The position numbers were made by a program, and so were the translations under genes. The notes under the pieces are model-generated. The model was not told the DNA's origin. It saw only the letters and a program-made list of their open reading frames with translations, and did no database searches. From Drechmeria coniospora (taxonomy: Eukaryota > Ascomycota > Sordariomycetes > Hypocreales > Ophiocordycipitaceae): DNA of 64,000 nt. Of the stretch, positions 10,755 through 22,734 are shown piece after piece (position 1 is the stretch's first letter; each line of letters starts with the position of its first letter). The DNA lies in contig NC_054389.1 of NCBI RefSeq assembly GCF_001625195.1, positions 5,700,520-5,764,519 of the forward strand. The letters are read 5' to 3'.

Positions 10755-12400
10755 CGCAAGCGGCAAGATGAGCTGCACCTTGAAGAGGGACGGCGCCTCC
10801 CGGAGGAGCTGCGTAGTGTAGAGGAAGCGGGCGAGGACTTCCTCGAGTCCCGCTCGCACAACGTCATTCATCGCTGATGATGGCAGGCTGGTGGTGGTCG
10901 CATGCAATGCCGCCATGTCCGCCTGCGTCGACTCGACAGCATCCAGCATCCAGGGCCTGACTTGGCTCACGGGATCGTCTCATCGGCCCCCCTGTGCTGT
11001 TGCGGAGGAGTTGCCGGCCTGTGCAGCGTTGGGGCCGAGAGCTGGCAGTCATCTTGGCATGGCCTGCTGCGCCTGGGTGCTGTTCCGAGTCCGAGCCAAC
11101 TGGTGTGCGTGTGCGAGAACGAGTAATACGATGGCAGAGCTGCAGAATCCGGCTGGGCGCAGTTAACACTGCCGCCACCCGATGTCGGTGCGTGAGGGGT
11201 AACATCACCCATGGTAATACCCCGAAACTCCCAAAGTACAGGCACTCGTACACAGGCACGAATGTGAGTTGGTTCTAATGTACCGTGTACTTGCTCTCTC
11301 GTGCTATTTCTTGGTACAGTACTTCTGCAATGCTGGCAGTGGTACGAGGGCGGAAGCCGTCTGAATACGGATATGGTTTCTGCTCGCAGTCCCGATCGAA
11401 ATTAGGCAAGTGATGGAGACGTACCCGATACTCTGCCGAAGTCATGTAATGATATTGCGGCATGGGAAAATATCGCCCAAGTTTCTCTTGCAACATCTTG
11501 GTATCGTACCCTGAAACTGGTCCTCATTCAGCGCTTGCTATAGACCGCCCCTAGCATGCCGCGGCCGAACGCTGTCAGCACAGCCTGCACAACCATGTTG
11601 CCATAGTGCGCACTAGGTAAGTACAGTACAACTACAGTTACTTGACAAAAGTGACGATTCAGTTTTGGTAGCGCTACTCCTACACATTGAATCGGCATTT
11701 TTGCCACCCCACGGTACATGGAAGTACTCCGTCCTTGTACTGTAGCTTTGTACTAAGGTCCAGTAAGTAGGTGCTTGTACTATTACTGTACTTGGGTATT
11801 AATTACGGAGTACGGAGTACTGTATGTACTTTTGTACTTGTATTACTCCGCCGTGTACTCCGTACTCCGTACCTGTACAGTACAGCAAGTATTACTTACT
11901 TAACTTGTACTTAAGTAAGTACTCGGTGCGCAGGACGGAGCACAAAGTATCTAGTACTCCGTACTACAGAGCACTGTAATATTCCACAGTATCAACTACA
12001 TGGATGCCCATGGAATATCAAGTCCAACTGTGTCTTGTTCTCCATAGCCCGTACCAAGGCCCTTCATTCAAGTGAACCCCACACAGCTGGTAATTTTTGG
12101 AGTCCTTCCATGTACTCCGCGTTCCGCACTCCGTACATGTACATGTGTGCCCCTACAGGTAGTACTTGAGCTAGTATGGGTTACCCACATCAAGTTGAGC
12201 AAGTATGGCCTTGTCCGCAAGTACCAGCTACTTACTCGTACAGTACATGTACTTACTTAGTGTATTAGTGACTGCGACTCCAAAATCTCAAACATCGTTG
12301 GCCATCGTATCGGCATCGCGATTTGTCCTCGGCATCGACGCAGACTGCCATCTCTTCCTCGCCTCGCCCCTCACCCTCTGGCGAGGCATCTGAACCCATC
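10755..12400. other. Intergenic gap with a possible coding remnant
   Basis: Divergent promoter region between the PLC-like gene (minus) and the J-domain gene (plus). From 11730 to 12250 it is very rich in GTAC and TACTCCGTAC/GTACGGAGTA words. A minus-strand frame at 11275-11510 reads like a protein segment (it includes LGRYFPMPQYHYMTSAEY and ends at a stop at 11275). It is preceded by a possible CAG acceptor near 11521, but no upstream exon or family was recognised. It may be a gene remnant or chance. Confidence 0.45.
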
Positions 12401-13569
12401 ATGTCGCAATTTCTCTCCATAATAGGCTGGTCCTTTCTCCCAGGCGTACGCTTCAACCCTCCCCCCCCCGACGGTGGCATGCTGTTCTCCCCGACAATGG
12501 CCGAAGCTAATGGACAATGTGCCGTCAACAGCTCGCAACGTCGTGGATCCAGACCATCTTCTACGGCATCACCATCCGTGCCGGTGATCCCAAGCCCGTC
12601 CCCGGCTCCGCCCGGCACGCCGCCCACCGTCGCATCATCAACATTGCCGTCGTCGCGGTCTACCTCGCCTACACCATATACGAGGCCGACTACGAGATCC
12701 GCGGGCGATCCTCCTTCTTCGAGGACCTCGGCGTCGCCATCAACGCCGACGACCGACAGATCAAGTCTCGCTTCCGCCGCCTCGCCGCCCTGCACCATCC
12801 GGACAAGGTCACCTCCTCGACGCCGCAAGACTCGGCCAACTACTTCATCCACCTCAAGCTTGCGAGCGATACCCTCCAGGACGCGGCCCGCCGCTTCGCC
12901 TACGAGCGCTTCGGTCCCTCCATCGCCGAGTGGAGAAAGTGCGTCACCATCAAGGAGTTTGTCAGCCATGGGGTGCTCTCTGGCATTCTGCCATACTACG
13001 GCGTCGTCGCCGGCACAATCTACATCGTCGGCCTTTTCGGCTACATGGAGTTTGGCAAATTCTACCGCTGGTTGTTTCTCATCACCCTCTGCCTCTTCGA
13101 GGTCCACGCCGTCACGCGCCCGACCTTTCCGCTCGTCATCGATCTGCTCAACGCTTACATGACCCGCATGACCTCCCATCCGGCCTACCTGCCGTTCCAG
13201 GTCATAGAGCTCGCCCGGAAGCTCACGGTGACCGTCTACATCGCCCTCGCTCAGATCGGTCCGCTACTGGCGACGCAACAACGCCAGTCGACGGCGTCTG
13301 CCGAGAGCGAGGAGAAAGTTCTGTCCAACGCACTCGACCGTTTGGAACACACCGCAACCCAGCTGAATACGGACTCGGCGAGGCTGATGGAGATGGAGCT
13401 TTCGCCCTTCAAGGGTGATCCCCTCGTGGTGCGCAACCTGCAAGGGAAGATGCGGGAGTGGCTGGTTCAGAATACGATCCGATCCGACCCCCTGGTCAAG
13501 GACGCGCTAGGCAAGTCATTTGTGAAGAGACGGATAGACGCCCCCAGTGGCGCAAAGGGCAACCGATAG
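12401..13569 (+). CDS. Membrane-associated J-domain (DnaJ-like) protein
   Basis: Hsp40-type co-chaperone predicted to sit in a membrane, probably of the ER. Two exons: 12401-12445 (15 codons, MSQFLSIIGWSFLPG) and 12532-13569; the intron 12446-12531 has a GTACGC donor, GCTAAT branch site and nine C in a row (12461-12469). The product is 360 aa. The N-terminal hydrophobic segment and IINIAVVAVYLAYTIYE precede the J domain (about residues 80-145), which keeps the HPD tripeptide in LHHPDKV. After it come two or three further hydrophobic segments (YYGVVAGTIYIVGLFGYM, WLFLITLCLFEVHAV). The C-terminal third is soluble. The arrangement fits a fungal membrane J-protein family; the client is unknown. 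The long minus-strand frame over this gene is a shadow. Confidence 0.85.
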
Positions 13570-13860
13570 ATGTACCATGTAATTTCAGATACGGCCAGGT
13601 AGACATAGTATTGAGAATTGCGACGCCATGCGGGAAAAGTGCGCACTGCGTGTGTCCTGCCTCTGTGGAAGACGGACGCTTGAGATGATGAACCCCTTGT
13701 TTGACAAGGAATTGGCAACGTGCTTGTGTATCCAAAATCGAAACCAAGTCCAGATGCTTCCGCCGGACCGGCCTCGACTTGGCAAATGAGTTGGCTGCCC
13801 AGTCGTGGCATCGCCGTCGGCGGAAATTGCTGGCGCATTTCATCTGCTTACGCCGTAGCC
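13570..13860. other. Convergent 3' spacer
   Basis: 290 bases between the stop codons of the J-domain gene (plus) and the MFS transporter gene (minus). Only 3' UTR sequence is expected. No coding or RNA feature seen. Confidence 0.5.
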
Positions 13861-15782
13861 TCACAGCCTCTGCGCGCCCCTCGTCTCGACGGGGATCAGA
13901 CACATGCCCACAAAGGCGGCGAGTATGAGGATGCCTGACAGGAATATGGGCACCGAGACACCGTCCCCAGGCACCGTGGCGGCCACAACAGGTGCCATCA
14001 GCCCCGTCAAGCGATTCAGGAAGCTCGCGACACCGGTCCCGGCGCCCCTCACGGGGGCGGGGAATATTTCCGGCGTGAAGGCGTACAGCACACCGTACAT
14101 GATGTTCTGGGAAAAGGCCTCGATGCAGGAAAATGCGAGCTGCGCGGCCGGCGTCGTGCCGAAGGCGACGAAGAAAAAGAGGAAGATGGCCGAGACGAGC
14201 GTCGAGCAGGCAAGGGTGCCCCGGCGGCCCAAGAAGGGGGACGGGTGATCGACGAGGTAGGCGGCGAGCAGGCTGCCGAGGACGCCGAGGACGGAAGTGA
14301 TGGCGTAGTTACGATACGTCTCGGCCGAGATGGGTGCCGTTTCCGAGCTTTCATCGCCCGTGTCGCGGTGGGAAAGGTACTGGGGCAGAAAGGCGTTGAA
14401 GAGAGGGTAGCCCATGCCGATGGTGGCCCAGCAGAACCAGATGAGAAGAGTCGCCACGGCCAGCGTTCTGGTCTTGAACAGAGGTTTGATGCGGTCGCCC
14501 GAAAAGGCCCCAAGCCTCTCCTTGAGAGCGCTCCTGGCCGACGCAGGCTGCGGTACGGTCTGCTCGACGTCCTCGTGAGCCACCTGATCGAGTATGTCCG
14601 CCGTGAGCCACGTCTTCTTCCCGTTTCGAAAGGCGATCCCGTGGACGACGGCGACGGCCTCGGCTTGTCTGCCCCTGTGGAGGAGAAATTTGGGGGACTC
14701 GAAAAGGTGGAAGAGGAAGAAGCGGACGATGAACATGGAGAGGGTGATGATGCCAATCGTGACGACAAAGTAACGCCAACCTTGCTCGACCGGCCAGTTC
14801 GCGATGAAGAACCAGGCGACCAGGGACGAGGCAAGCTGGCCGATGGGCCACCACACCGAGAGGAGGGTGAGAAGCGCGCTCGAGGCGTCTGGCAGGAACT
14901 CGAGGAACAGGGCGCCGTCGACGGGGAGGTTGCCGCCAACGCCGAAGCCCAGGGCGGCGAAGAAAAAGCAGACCTCGCCCCAACTCTGGGCGTAGGCTGA
15001 TATGATGCCAAAGAGGCTCGTGATGAGAAGAGTCACGTTGAAGGCGAGCCGACGTCCCAGAAAGTCGGATCCGATACCCCACATGACGCTGCCAGCGGAC
15101 AAGCCGACAAAGAGGGCGCTCGTCGTGTACCGAACCTTTTTCTCCGACACGTCGAACTCGGCCGACAACGAGGGGAGGCACAAGGATACGCCCTGGAACC
15201 CGTGTCAGCCAACCTGTGGCATCCAGAACGGAGCGCGTCAGAAACTCGTCGTTCTTACCTGCAACCAAAGGCTGACCGAAGGCATGCCATGAGCAAAGGT
15301 GCCTTTTCCGAGACCGGAAGGTATTGTACTCACTTGTCGGCAAACCATCCAAAGCCGCAGAGGATGAAGAGCTGCCAGTTGTAGGTACCCATGCCGATAT
15401 CCTGGATCGCCTTGTTGATGAGCTTCGACTTGACTGTATCCGGTAAGAGAGGGCCCGCTCAACCGTCGACCGGACCGGGTTTATCGATCAACTCACTCTC
15501 GTACTCGGTCCACCGCCGCCCGCTGGGCCCTTGACGCGTTTCCTGCCGCAGTCCTTCGATGGTGTACTCGGCTGCGTCCGGCTCGAGCATGCCCTGGCAC
15601 TCGCTGTTCCCAGCCTTGGCGGCTGCGCGACCCCCGGGCTCATCAGGCGGCGACGTGAGCTCATTTCGACCCGTCCGCACAGAGTGGCTATGACGATGGG
15701 CTTCCTCGAGTGGAATCAGGACGTCGACATAATCATGCACCGACTCGATCTGGCCCAGACCTAGCTGCCGTAAGAAGGCCAT
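13861..15782 (-). CDS. Major facilitator superfamily transporter with a 13-nt micro-exon
   Basis: Plasma-membrane-type MFS permease; the pattern recalls the fungal branch of the sugar/organic anion (SV2-like) transporters, substrate unknown. Four exons: 15782-15497, 15433-15334, 15271-15259 and 15192-13861 (576 aa). The third exon has only 13 nt and supplies the end of ...GWFADN-LWLQ; without it the frame is lost. Introns are 63, 62 and 66 nt with GTGAGT, GTGAGT and GTAAGA donors. The N-terminal about 95 residues are hydrophilic. They are followed by IKSKLINKAIQDIGMGTYNW and then 12 hydrophobic segments, with the MFS loop motif GSDFLGRRLAF between TM2 and TM3 and a cytosolic loop in the middle. 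The frame is open to an alternative ATG at 15830 (16 more residues). Confidence 0.88.
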
Positions 15783-17069
15783 GGCAACGTATTGACTTGC
15801 GGGAGCTGCACCGGGCGGTGCTCTTGGCACGGGTCATGGATGAGCTGCTGGAAACGAGTGGATTTGTCGAAAGGGCGGACTGCTGTGAATATCCCGCTCC
15901 ATGCAGCGAATAAATGCCGCCCGCGGTTAAGGAAACGGCATTGGTCTTGGAACGGAGCAAGTCGAAGGCGAGAAATGGGTCAGATGGTGTCGCGGAGGGA
16001 GGCGATGGAGTGGTTGTCGAGTCTGTTGAGTTCCTCTACTATAATGATATGAATGAGTGGCATCCTTTCCAAAGGGACGGCTAACAACGGAAGAGTGGCG
16101 GAAGGGTGAGCGTACACTGACCGTAACTTGGTGCGTTTCGTAGGTTGCGGTGTGAAGCCTGGAATCTGCTGCAGCTGCCTGTTCCCCCTTAGGGGTGTGG
16201 CGGGGTGCCATGTCGTCCACGCTAGTACTGTATGAGGGACTAAACATGGAGGACGTAACCTCGACCTCATCAGGGCCTGTGCGCACCGGGCCGCGGCGGC
16301 TTCATCTTCCCCCAAGTACCTATCTTGAGGCATTCCGTGCCCCATATTTGACTTGGCTGTTCTTGTGCGGAGTAATTAATATAGCTCCCGCAAAAGCAAT
16401 GAGCAGTTGCATGGTTCAATCGTGCGGCTCCCAACGACCTCTCCCAAACCTGACCTGATACTTGTAGCTTCTTGCCCCAGATATTCTCGCCACTGGGCTT
16501 CGTACGAATCGAAGGAGGAATGCAAAGCTTCCTTATGAAGCTCGATTTTCTTTCCAAGGCATGAACTCGTCATGGTGACGATGCGTTAAATACGGGCTGG
16601 ACTACGACCGTGATCAGTTCGACCGCGTCCACACACGACATGTTGACATCTGATGCAAGACACAGTGGTACGGAATGAATCGTCCGCTGACCAGCGACAG
16701 TCAACAGCCTTTTCCCTTTGGGCCACGTTTCTACAGCGAGCTTGGGAGTCGGCGCTGTCCAAGATGAACACGACACTTCTGCCAGCGGCGACGACATTTG
16801 GTCCTCGAAGAAGTACTGAAATCGTTCTTGACTAGCGGGGGGTGGTGGAAACATTTTCAGCACCGTTTCTCCTCAAGACTGTGTCAAATCTGTGAATGCG
16901 GGCGCAACGAGAAAAACCCACGACAAGCAACGCAAATAGAGGAGCCCGCGGGCTGTCAACGCCCAACTCCCAAGAAATGACTCGAACTGAAACCGTTTCC
17001 CAACCCTACTTGACCCTGTGACTGAAATTTCGAAGCCTGTGTGCGACGGCGAATGTATTTTTTTCTTTC
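15783..17069. other. Intergenic gap, no confident gene
   Basis: Upstream of the MFS gene and downstream of SUB1. Several short frames exist, the longest a minus-strand frame at 16570-16863 of 97 codons, without recognisable motif. No repeat array or RNA gene seen. Confidence 0.5.
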
Positions 17070-17662
17070 TTACTTTTCGTCCTCGTCGCTTGTCGTATCA
17101 AAGTTGGCCTTGGCCGCCTTCGTCTTTTCGCCCGTCCCCGGTTTGGATTTCTCAGCCTTGGATCCCTTCATCACCATGGCCGTCTCGCCGAGATGGTTGG
17201 CTTCGTCGATTGGCTGGCCCATCTCTTTCAAGGCGGCGCTGATGGCGGGAGCGGCTCGGATAAGCGCCGTGTACTGCTCCACGGACAGGGAAATGCCCTG
17301 CAGAGGTCAGCAAGTACCGGGCAGCCAGGCAGCGGAGCACGCAATACCTTCTTGCCTGGAAACATCTTGCCGTCTTTGTCGTAGTATTCTCGAATGTTCA
17401 CCATGGTCATGTTCTTGAACTTCGAAATGCCGACGCGCCTTTTGGACGACAGCTGCAAGCCTTGTCAGTTGACTCGATACCTTCTTTTCATGGCTGCTAC
17501 GGCTGTCCTCACCTCCCAGTACGGTTGGCCTTCATCATCCTTGCCAACGGGCCCGTGAGCCGAGTCGGCGGTCTTGCTCTTCTTCGAGGCCTTGGCCACG
17601 ACCTGGCTCTCGCCCTCGTTCGAGTCGAAGCTGGCCCTGCGCTTGTTTGGGTTGGGCGACAT
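17070..17662 (-). CDS. SUB1: RNA polymerase II transcriptional coactivator Sub1 (PC4 family)
   Basis: Single-stranded-DNA-binding coactivator of RNA polymerase II that acts in the nucleus. Three exons: 17662-17513, 17452-17348 and 17297-17070, joined at codon boundaries to give 160 aa. The introns are short (60 and 50 nt) with GTGAGG and GTATTG donors and a CTGAC branch site. The PC4 domain is whole and interrupted by both introns: PYWE, then [33 protein letters not shown], then [14 protein letters not shown] basic, Ser/Lys-rich N-terminus (about 45 residues, with nuclear-localisation-like KRR and KKSK) and an acidic/Lys tail flank it, as in other fungal members. Confidence 0.93.
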
Positions 17663-19515
17663 GTTGCCGGAAACAGGACAAGGCAATTTTGTCTCACTCG
17701 AATGCAGCTGCAAGCTGGAGCAGCGGTTGGTTGGTGGATAGCTGGCGGATATGAACCGCGGAAGACGCGATCGTTCCATTCCGATGCGCACCTGAACGCC
17801 AAGTCACGTGACCCATCTCGATCTCGATCTTCCGATCACTTCTCTTCGATCTGCGCTCCTACCCAAGATCCAATGTACTTACAGCTACTCCGTACTCCGT
17901 ACTGTACACTGCATACGGCACTTGAGCACATGCTCAAAACTACAAGCACAAATAATACAGTATAATTGCCGCACTTGATCATATGTACTTGTACCGTACA
18001 TAGTTGCTCAGAAAATGAACCTGCTCCACAACAAGCAGGCAACTTCTCCATTGCTAGCTGATCCTGCCCCCTTTGAATACTTGTACTTATACTCAAGTAT
18101 ATGTAACTACGCTGCCGAGTTGTGACAGGATGACCCGACCGCTGTCTGTGACGTAATCACGCGATTCTCGACGGGACGAATACTGGCAGTTTGAGCTTGC
18201 GCCAATACGACGTATAGGCAATTCGTAAGCGTGTGCATCCTAGGCAGATCTAGCCAAGTAGGTGTCATTGCCAAGAGGCTGACCCATCCTGCCACGCTGC
18301 ATGGAGTTGGGTGTTGTTGCCCCTTTGTCGAGGGATATTCACCGCAGGATAAACAAAGACGCATCGCGAACAAACTCATCCCTTCACTTCCAGCACGAAC
18401 GAGAGGCTCGCGGTGGCTCCAATGTCTCTCATGTCGGCTATCGGCAACCAATGTATCCCTTGGAGTTACGGAGTAACATCACACCCATTGATTGTGTCAG
18501 CATGGGGTCCTTTCGCGGGAGGGACGGCGTGCCGCAAGTTCATGCCAGTGCTGCGTGAACACGGTCGAGCTGTACTCCGCACTCTGCAGCGCAATTCGAT
18601 TGACTCTCGCTCTATTCCCGAAATCCAGATCAAGGAGATGAGCAGTTTAATACGGCAAGGAGCGGTCGACGGCCGGTCGTTGCCGACAACACTGATCAAG
18701 GCTATCAATTGATCCCGAGAACTGGAAAGCGTCGTACGGTTCAAGGAGACAAGTGCCGTGACCTTCCAATAATTATCCCACAATTGATGCTGAAGTGTCG
18801 CAAGGGAGGCAGGCATTGAGCTGACGCTTTGATTGACGCGCTACATGCCAGTTACAGTACTCCGTACGGAGTACATCATGACCAGTTCAGAGCGAATGAC
18901 GTCGAGAGCCAAAACACCGCTGAGTACAGTGTACACTGTACATGTGCAGTTACCTAGACAGCCATGCTTGGTGCCCATGTAGTGCCTGGGCATGGGGCAA
19001 TACGGAGTGCCGTACCCAAGTTCTCCGCAGGTACTCCGTACAAGCTACCTGACCTGTTTGGACGCGAACGGTAAAGGGTGAGGCGCAACAACGTACGTTG
19101 GGACTCGTACGACGACGGGGAGACCACCGAAAGGAGGCCTAGTGAGGACCCTCAAGGTTTTTTACGGTAGGCTCCGCAGGCTCCGCTCGGGGTACTTTTC
19201 CCATCCCCAGGGACGATGGACTGGGGCATGTACGCAACCTGGTACGTACTGTGATACCGCTAGGAATACGGACTAGAGAGAAGCTCAACATGGCCAAACT
19301 GCACCCTCGAACAATTCTCCTGCATCCCCCTCGATTTCCATTTGCATAATCATCCAACCTGTCGGTACGACAGGACACGGCACGGCACGGCAGGAGACGA
19401 GACGATACGGTACGATAAGATACGATTCGATACGATTCACACACCGCAGCCCGGACATGCTGCCGGCATTCCGAACACCCGCGTCGACATCCTCGCGTTA
19501 AGGGCCAGCTTGCCA
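17663..19515. other. Divergent intergenic region
   Basis: 1.85 kb between the 5' ends of SUB1 and the PXA-PX gene, so it should hold both promoters. GTAC-motif copies occur at about 17885-17905, 18857-18875 and 19030. Just before the plus-strand gene (about 19370-19440) there is an imperfect tandem series of GATACGA/GGCACG heptamers in the likely 5' UTR. No gene supported inside. Confidence 0.5.
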
Positions 19516-22500
19516 ATGTCTTCATCTCTCGACGTGCAACCCCCAAACGTCATCCTCGAGCAACCTGCAGCGGTCGAACCAACGAGCGAGACCGGCGTGC
19601 GGACCCCGAGATATGATGACGAAGCAGAAAAGCCAAGCGTCGAGACGGAGCAAAACCTCCCGCCTGTAGAGGCGAACGCTCGAGCTCAGGATCTTGCCAC
19701 GGCAGCCCTTCGTTTCCTCTCAACGGCGACGCCAACGACCCTTGCAGGGATTGCAGGCGCATTCTCCGCCATCACCTATGCGCTCCTTGGCAAGTTTGGT
19801 CTCCTGGTCATAGGTGCCGTTGGAGGAGTCGTTGCCTTTGCCTCTCTCGAGGTCAGCCGGCCAGCGATTGGCAGAGCGGTACGAGGCGAAAAGGCACCCG
19901 AGGTGCTGGAGAGATTGTGGCTCGAACTGCAGAATACCAAGCCTCAGGATGTCGAGTGCAATGGGGAGCAAGGCGATGAGCCTGCGTTCAAGGCCTTTGA
20001 CGACTTTCGCCCGGAAACGCGCGAGTCTTTGACCGGCCTGGTCGACGCCATCATCCGAGACTACATCAACTCGTGGTACGGCCCTATGATACCGTCCGAC
20101 CACTCATTCCCCCTGGCGTGCCGAAAAACGGTCAACTCGTGCATCTTGGCCATTTCGAACCGCATTTCACGGAAACGACCTGCCGATTCGTTCCTCGACC
20201 TCCTGACCAACTGCTCCTCCATCATCATTGCCCTCCTGTCGGAGCTGTCGGCCGCTTTTGCAGACCTGTCACCCGACTCGAACATGACGGCCGCGGACGC
20301 CGTCTACAATTACCTGGCCACCAACCCCGAATCCCGATTGGCAAATCTTCTCAACCAGAGACAGCAGGCGGCCAAGTTCAAGATGGTTGCCGAGGACCTC
20401 TTGGGGTTTCTCGATCGAAACACGCAGAATTGCGACCCGGCTCGCATCTTTCTGCGGGAATCACTCGCCAACTCGGTCTTGGAAACGGCGTTGCAGACAT
20501 GCAGCAAGGCTGAGTGGATCAACAGCTGGATCGTCTACCTCCTCGAGGCTGGCGAGCCGGACATCAACCACGCCATCGACGTTGGCATGCAGACGGGCCG
20601 CGACACCGGCAACGACGTGTTTATAGACTTGGACGGAAACCTGGGCAACATCGGAATCGCCAAGCCGAAGCGGCCGAGCGCGGACCTCGTGCGACGCAAG
20701 GAGTCGATGGCGCGCCGGAAGAAGCTCGGCAAGGCGGACGAGAAGTTGGAGGAGGTTGCGGATGATGAGGTGAACAGGGTGGGCAACGCGAGCTCACGAG
20801 CGGAACCGCCAAGCCGAGATTCCACTCGCATGGAGACGCCGGAGCAGACGAATCAAAGCACCGGCCTTGGGCTTGCCGTACCAAAGTTTTCTAAAAAGGA
20901 GGAGGCTGTCATGGAGACGCTGACGGCCCCTGGCTCCGACGACTCTCTGAAACAGTCCCCATCCCGCGACACGTCGTCGAGCGACTATTCCTCCAGAGAG
21001 GAAGACGGAAACACGCCCGGCACGCCAAGGTCGGCCGAGGGCACCTACAGTCCCAACGTGTCGCCTCGAGGAACGACCGTGCAGCAGTTTACAAGTTTCG
21101 ATCAGATCGTGCCTCCCGCCCAGGGCGATGGCTCGGAGGAAGATGCGCCCGCCAAGGTGCCGCTCACTCTGTACAATGCTGCCTTTACCTTGTCGGACGA
21201 TAGCACGAACGACAGCAGCAGGATCCGAACGAAACCGACCTGGGACTACTTGATTCAAGTGGAGCCCTCGTCAGCGTCCTATCCCGGGTGGATGATCGTG
21301 AGGAGGTACTCCGACTTTGAGACCCTGCACGAGATCGTCAGGCGAATCGCGACCATCTCGGGCGCGACGGCGTTCACGGAGCTCCACAGGGCGCTGCCGA
21401 ACTGGAAGATACACACGAGGGAGTCTCTGCGCGGCGAGCTCGAGAGATACCTGCGTGATGCATGTTGGTACCGGTCGCTGGCGGAGAGCGAGGGCATGAA
21501 GAGGTTCTTGGAAAAGTCCCAAGGACACACCCACACCCACTCCAAGTCTTTTGGCTGGGAGACAGTCGGCAAGAACATGCTCGACGTTCTCGCCACCGCA
21601 CCCAAGGGGGCCATGGAGGGCGGCAAGTCGATCGTCGGGAACGTCAGCGGCGTCTTCGGAAGCTTCCCCAGCCTCGGCAGGAAGTCTACGGCGCAGTCTG
21701 TGGAGCTTTCACCGAGCTCCAGCCGTTTCCCCGTAGCCGGCCACTCGCCATCGGTCAGCGGAAAATCTTCAGCCAGGTCGGAGCGCGCCAGCAGCGACAG
21801 CCAGCGATCGTCGGTCGTCTCCATCCAGCCGGCCAAGATGCCGCCGATGGACAGGCGGCCGAGCTGTCAGTCGACCTGCCAGTTTCCGGGCGACAGTTTG
21901 GGCGACGGCGACGGCGACGCCGCCAGAGTGGGCCGTTCCGAGGGACTCGAGATTGCGTCGGGTCCGACCAGTGCTCGTCCTAGCAGGGATCACAGTCGGG
22001 CGTCGAGTCTGGCTCTCCGGTCGCCCGAGTCCTCCGGCATCGAGTACTCGAGGCTGCCGCCGCCGCCGGACGAGATGGCTTCCGACTACGAGGCCTCGGT
22101 GAACGGCGAGGAGGCCGGGCCGAAGCCGAGCGAGGGCGCGACGACGCAGCCAACGCCCCGTAACAGCTCGCAGACGGAGACGACGGCGTCGACGAACGGG
22201 GCAAAGAAGGTGGCGACGAAGGCGGCGAAGCAGTACGCGCAGATGTCGGAGCAGGAGACGCGCGTCGCCGTCGAGCTGCTGTTCGCCGTCATCAACGAGA
22301 TGTACACGCTGTCCTCTGCCTGGAACATCCGCCGGACCCTCCTCGCGGCGGCCAAGTCGTTTCTGCTGCGGCCGGGCAACCCCTCCCTGCTGACGGTGCA
22401 GTCGCTCATCCAGTCGTCGGTGCTCGACGCCAACACGTCGGATGCCGGCGTCGCGGCGTCGCTGCGCAAGCTCCGGGAGAACACGATGCCGACGGAGCAG

Positions 22501-22734
22501 GAGCTCGCGGGCTGGCCGGCCGAGCTGACGGCGGAGGAGAAGGAGAAGCTCGCAGTCAAAGCTCGGCGGCTGTTGATTCAGAGCGGCGTGCCGACGGCCC
22601 TGATGGGCGTCATGGGCCAAGCCGCCACGGGCGAGGCCCTCGGTCGTGTCTTTGACTGCCTCCAGATCGAGGAGGTGGCGCGGGGCATGATATTTGGGCT
22701 CATACTGCAGGCCGTGAGGGTTTTGACGCATTGA
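19516..22734 (+). CDS. PXA-PX-nexin-C membrane protein (sorting nexin, Mdm1/Snx13-like, no RGS domain seen)
   Basis: Phosphoinositide-binding membrane protein of the sorting nexin group; relatives tether ER to vacuole or endosome. One exon of 1072 codons from the ATG at 19516. The frame is open upstream to 19342, but that part is a low-complexity repeat-derived stretch and the ATG at 19516 gives the natural start MSSSLDVQPP. Domains in order: a hydrophobic hairpin at about residues 75-113, a PXA domain at about 165-355 (VDAIIRDYINSWYGPM ... SFLDLLTNCSSIIIALL), a long Ser/Glu-rich linker, a PX domain at about 550-665 (MIVRRYSDFETLHEIVRR, then a LPNWK turn), a second Ser/Pro-rich linker, and a nexin-C domain at about 910-1072. 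The RGS domain found in Mdm1 between PXA and PX is not visible. Confidence 0.86.
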   Translation: MSSSLDVQPPNVILEQPAAVEPTSETGVRTPRYDDEAEKPSVETEQNLPPVEANARAQDLATAALRFLSTATPTTLAGIAGAFSAITYALLGKFGLLVIGAVGGVVAFASLEVSRPAIGRAVRGEKAPEVLERLWLELQNTKPQDVECNGEQGDEPAFKAFDDFRPETRESLTGLVDAIIRDYINSWYGPMIPSDHSFPLACRKTVNSCILAISNRISRKRPADSFLDLLTNCSSIIIALLSELSAAFADLSPDSNMTAADAVYNYLATNPESRLANLLNQRQQAAKFKMVAEDLLGFLDRNTQNCDPARIFLRESLANSVLETALQTCSKAEWINSWIVYLLEAGEPDINHAIDVGMQTGRDTGNDVFIDLDGNLGNIGIAKPKRPSADLVRRKESMARRKKLGKADEKLEEVADDEVNRVGNASSRAEPPSRDSTRMETPEQTNQSTGLGLAVPKFSKKEEAVMETLTAPGSDDSLKQSPSRDTSSSDYSSREEDGNTPGTPRSAEGTYSPNVSPRGTTVQQFTSFDQIVPPAQGDGSEEDAPAKVPLTLYNAAFTLSDDSTNDSSRIRTKPTWDYLIQVEPSSASYPGWMIVRRYSDFETLHEIVRRIATISGATAFTELHRALPNWKIHTRESLRGELERYLRDACWYRSLAESEGMKRFLEKSQGHTHTHSKSFGWETVGKNMLDVLATAPKGAMEGGKSIVGNVSGVFGSFPSLGRKSTAQSVELSPSSSRFPVAGHSPSVSGKSSARSERASSDSQRSSVVSIQPAKMPPMDRRPSCQSTCQFPGDSLGDGDGDAARVGRSEGLEIASGPTSARPSRDHSRASSLALRSPESSGIEYSRLPPPPDEMASDYEASVNGEEAGPKPSEGATTQPTPRNSSQTETTASTNGAKKVATKAAKQYAQMSEQETRVAVELLFAVINEMYTLSSAWNIRRTLLAAAKSFLLRPGNPSLLTVQSLIQSSVLDANTSDAGVAASLRKLRENTMPTEQELAGWPAELTAEEKEKLAVKARRLLIQSGVPTALMGVMGQAATGEALGRVFDCLQIEEVARGMIFGLILQAVRVLTH

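Noticed and set aside
12265..13179. 304-codon minus-strand frame
   Set aside because: Exact antisense of the J-domain gene. The plus strand has the HPD motif, membrane segments and a good intron.
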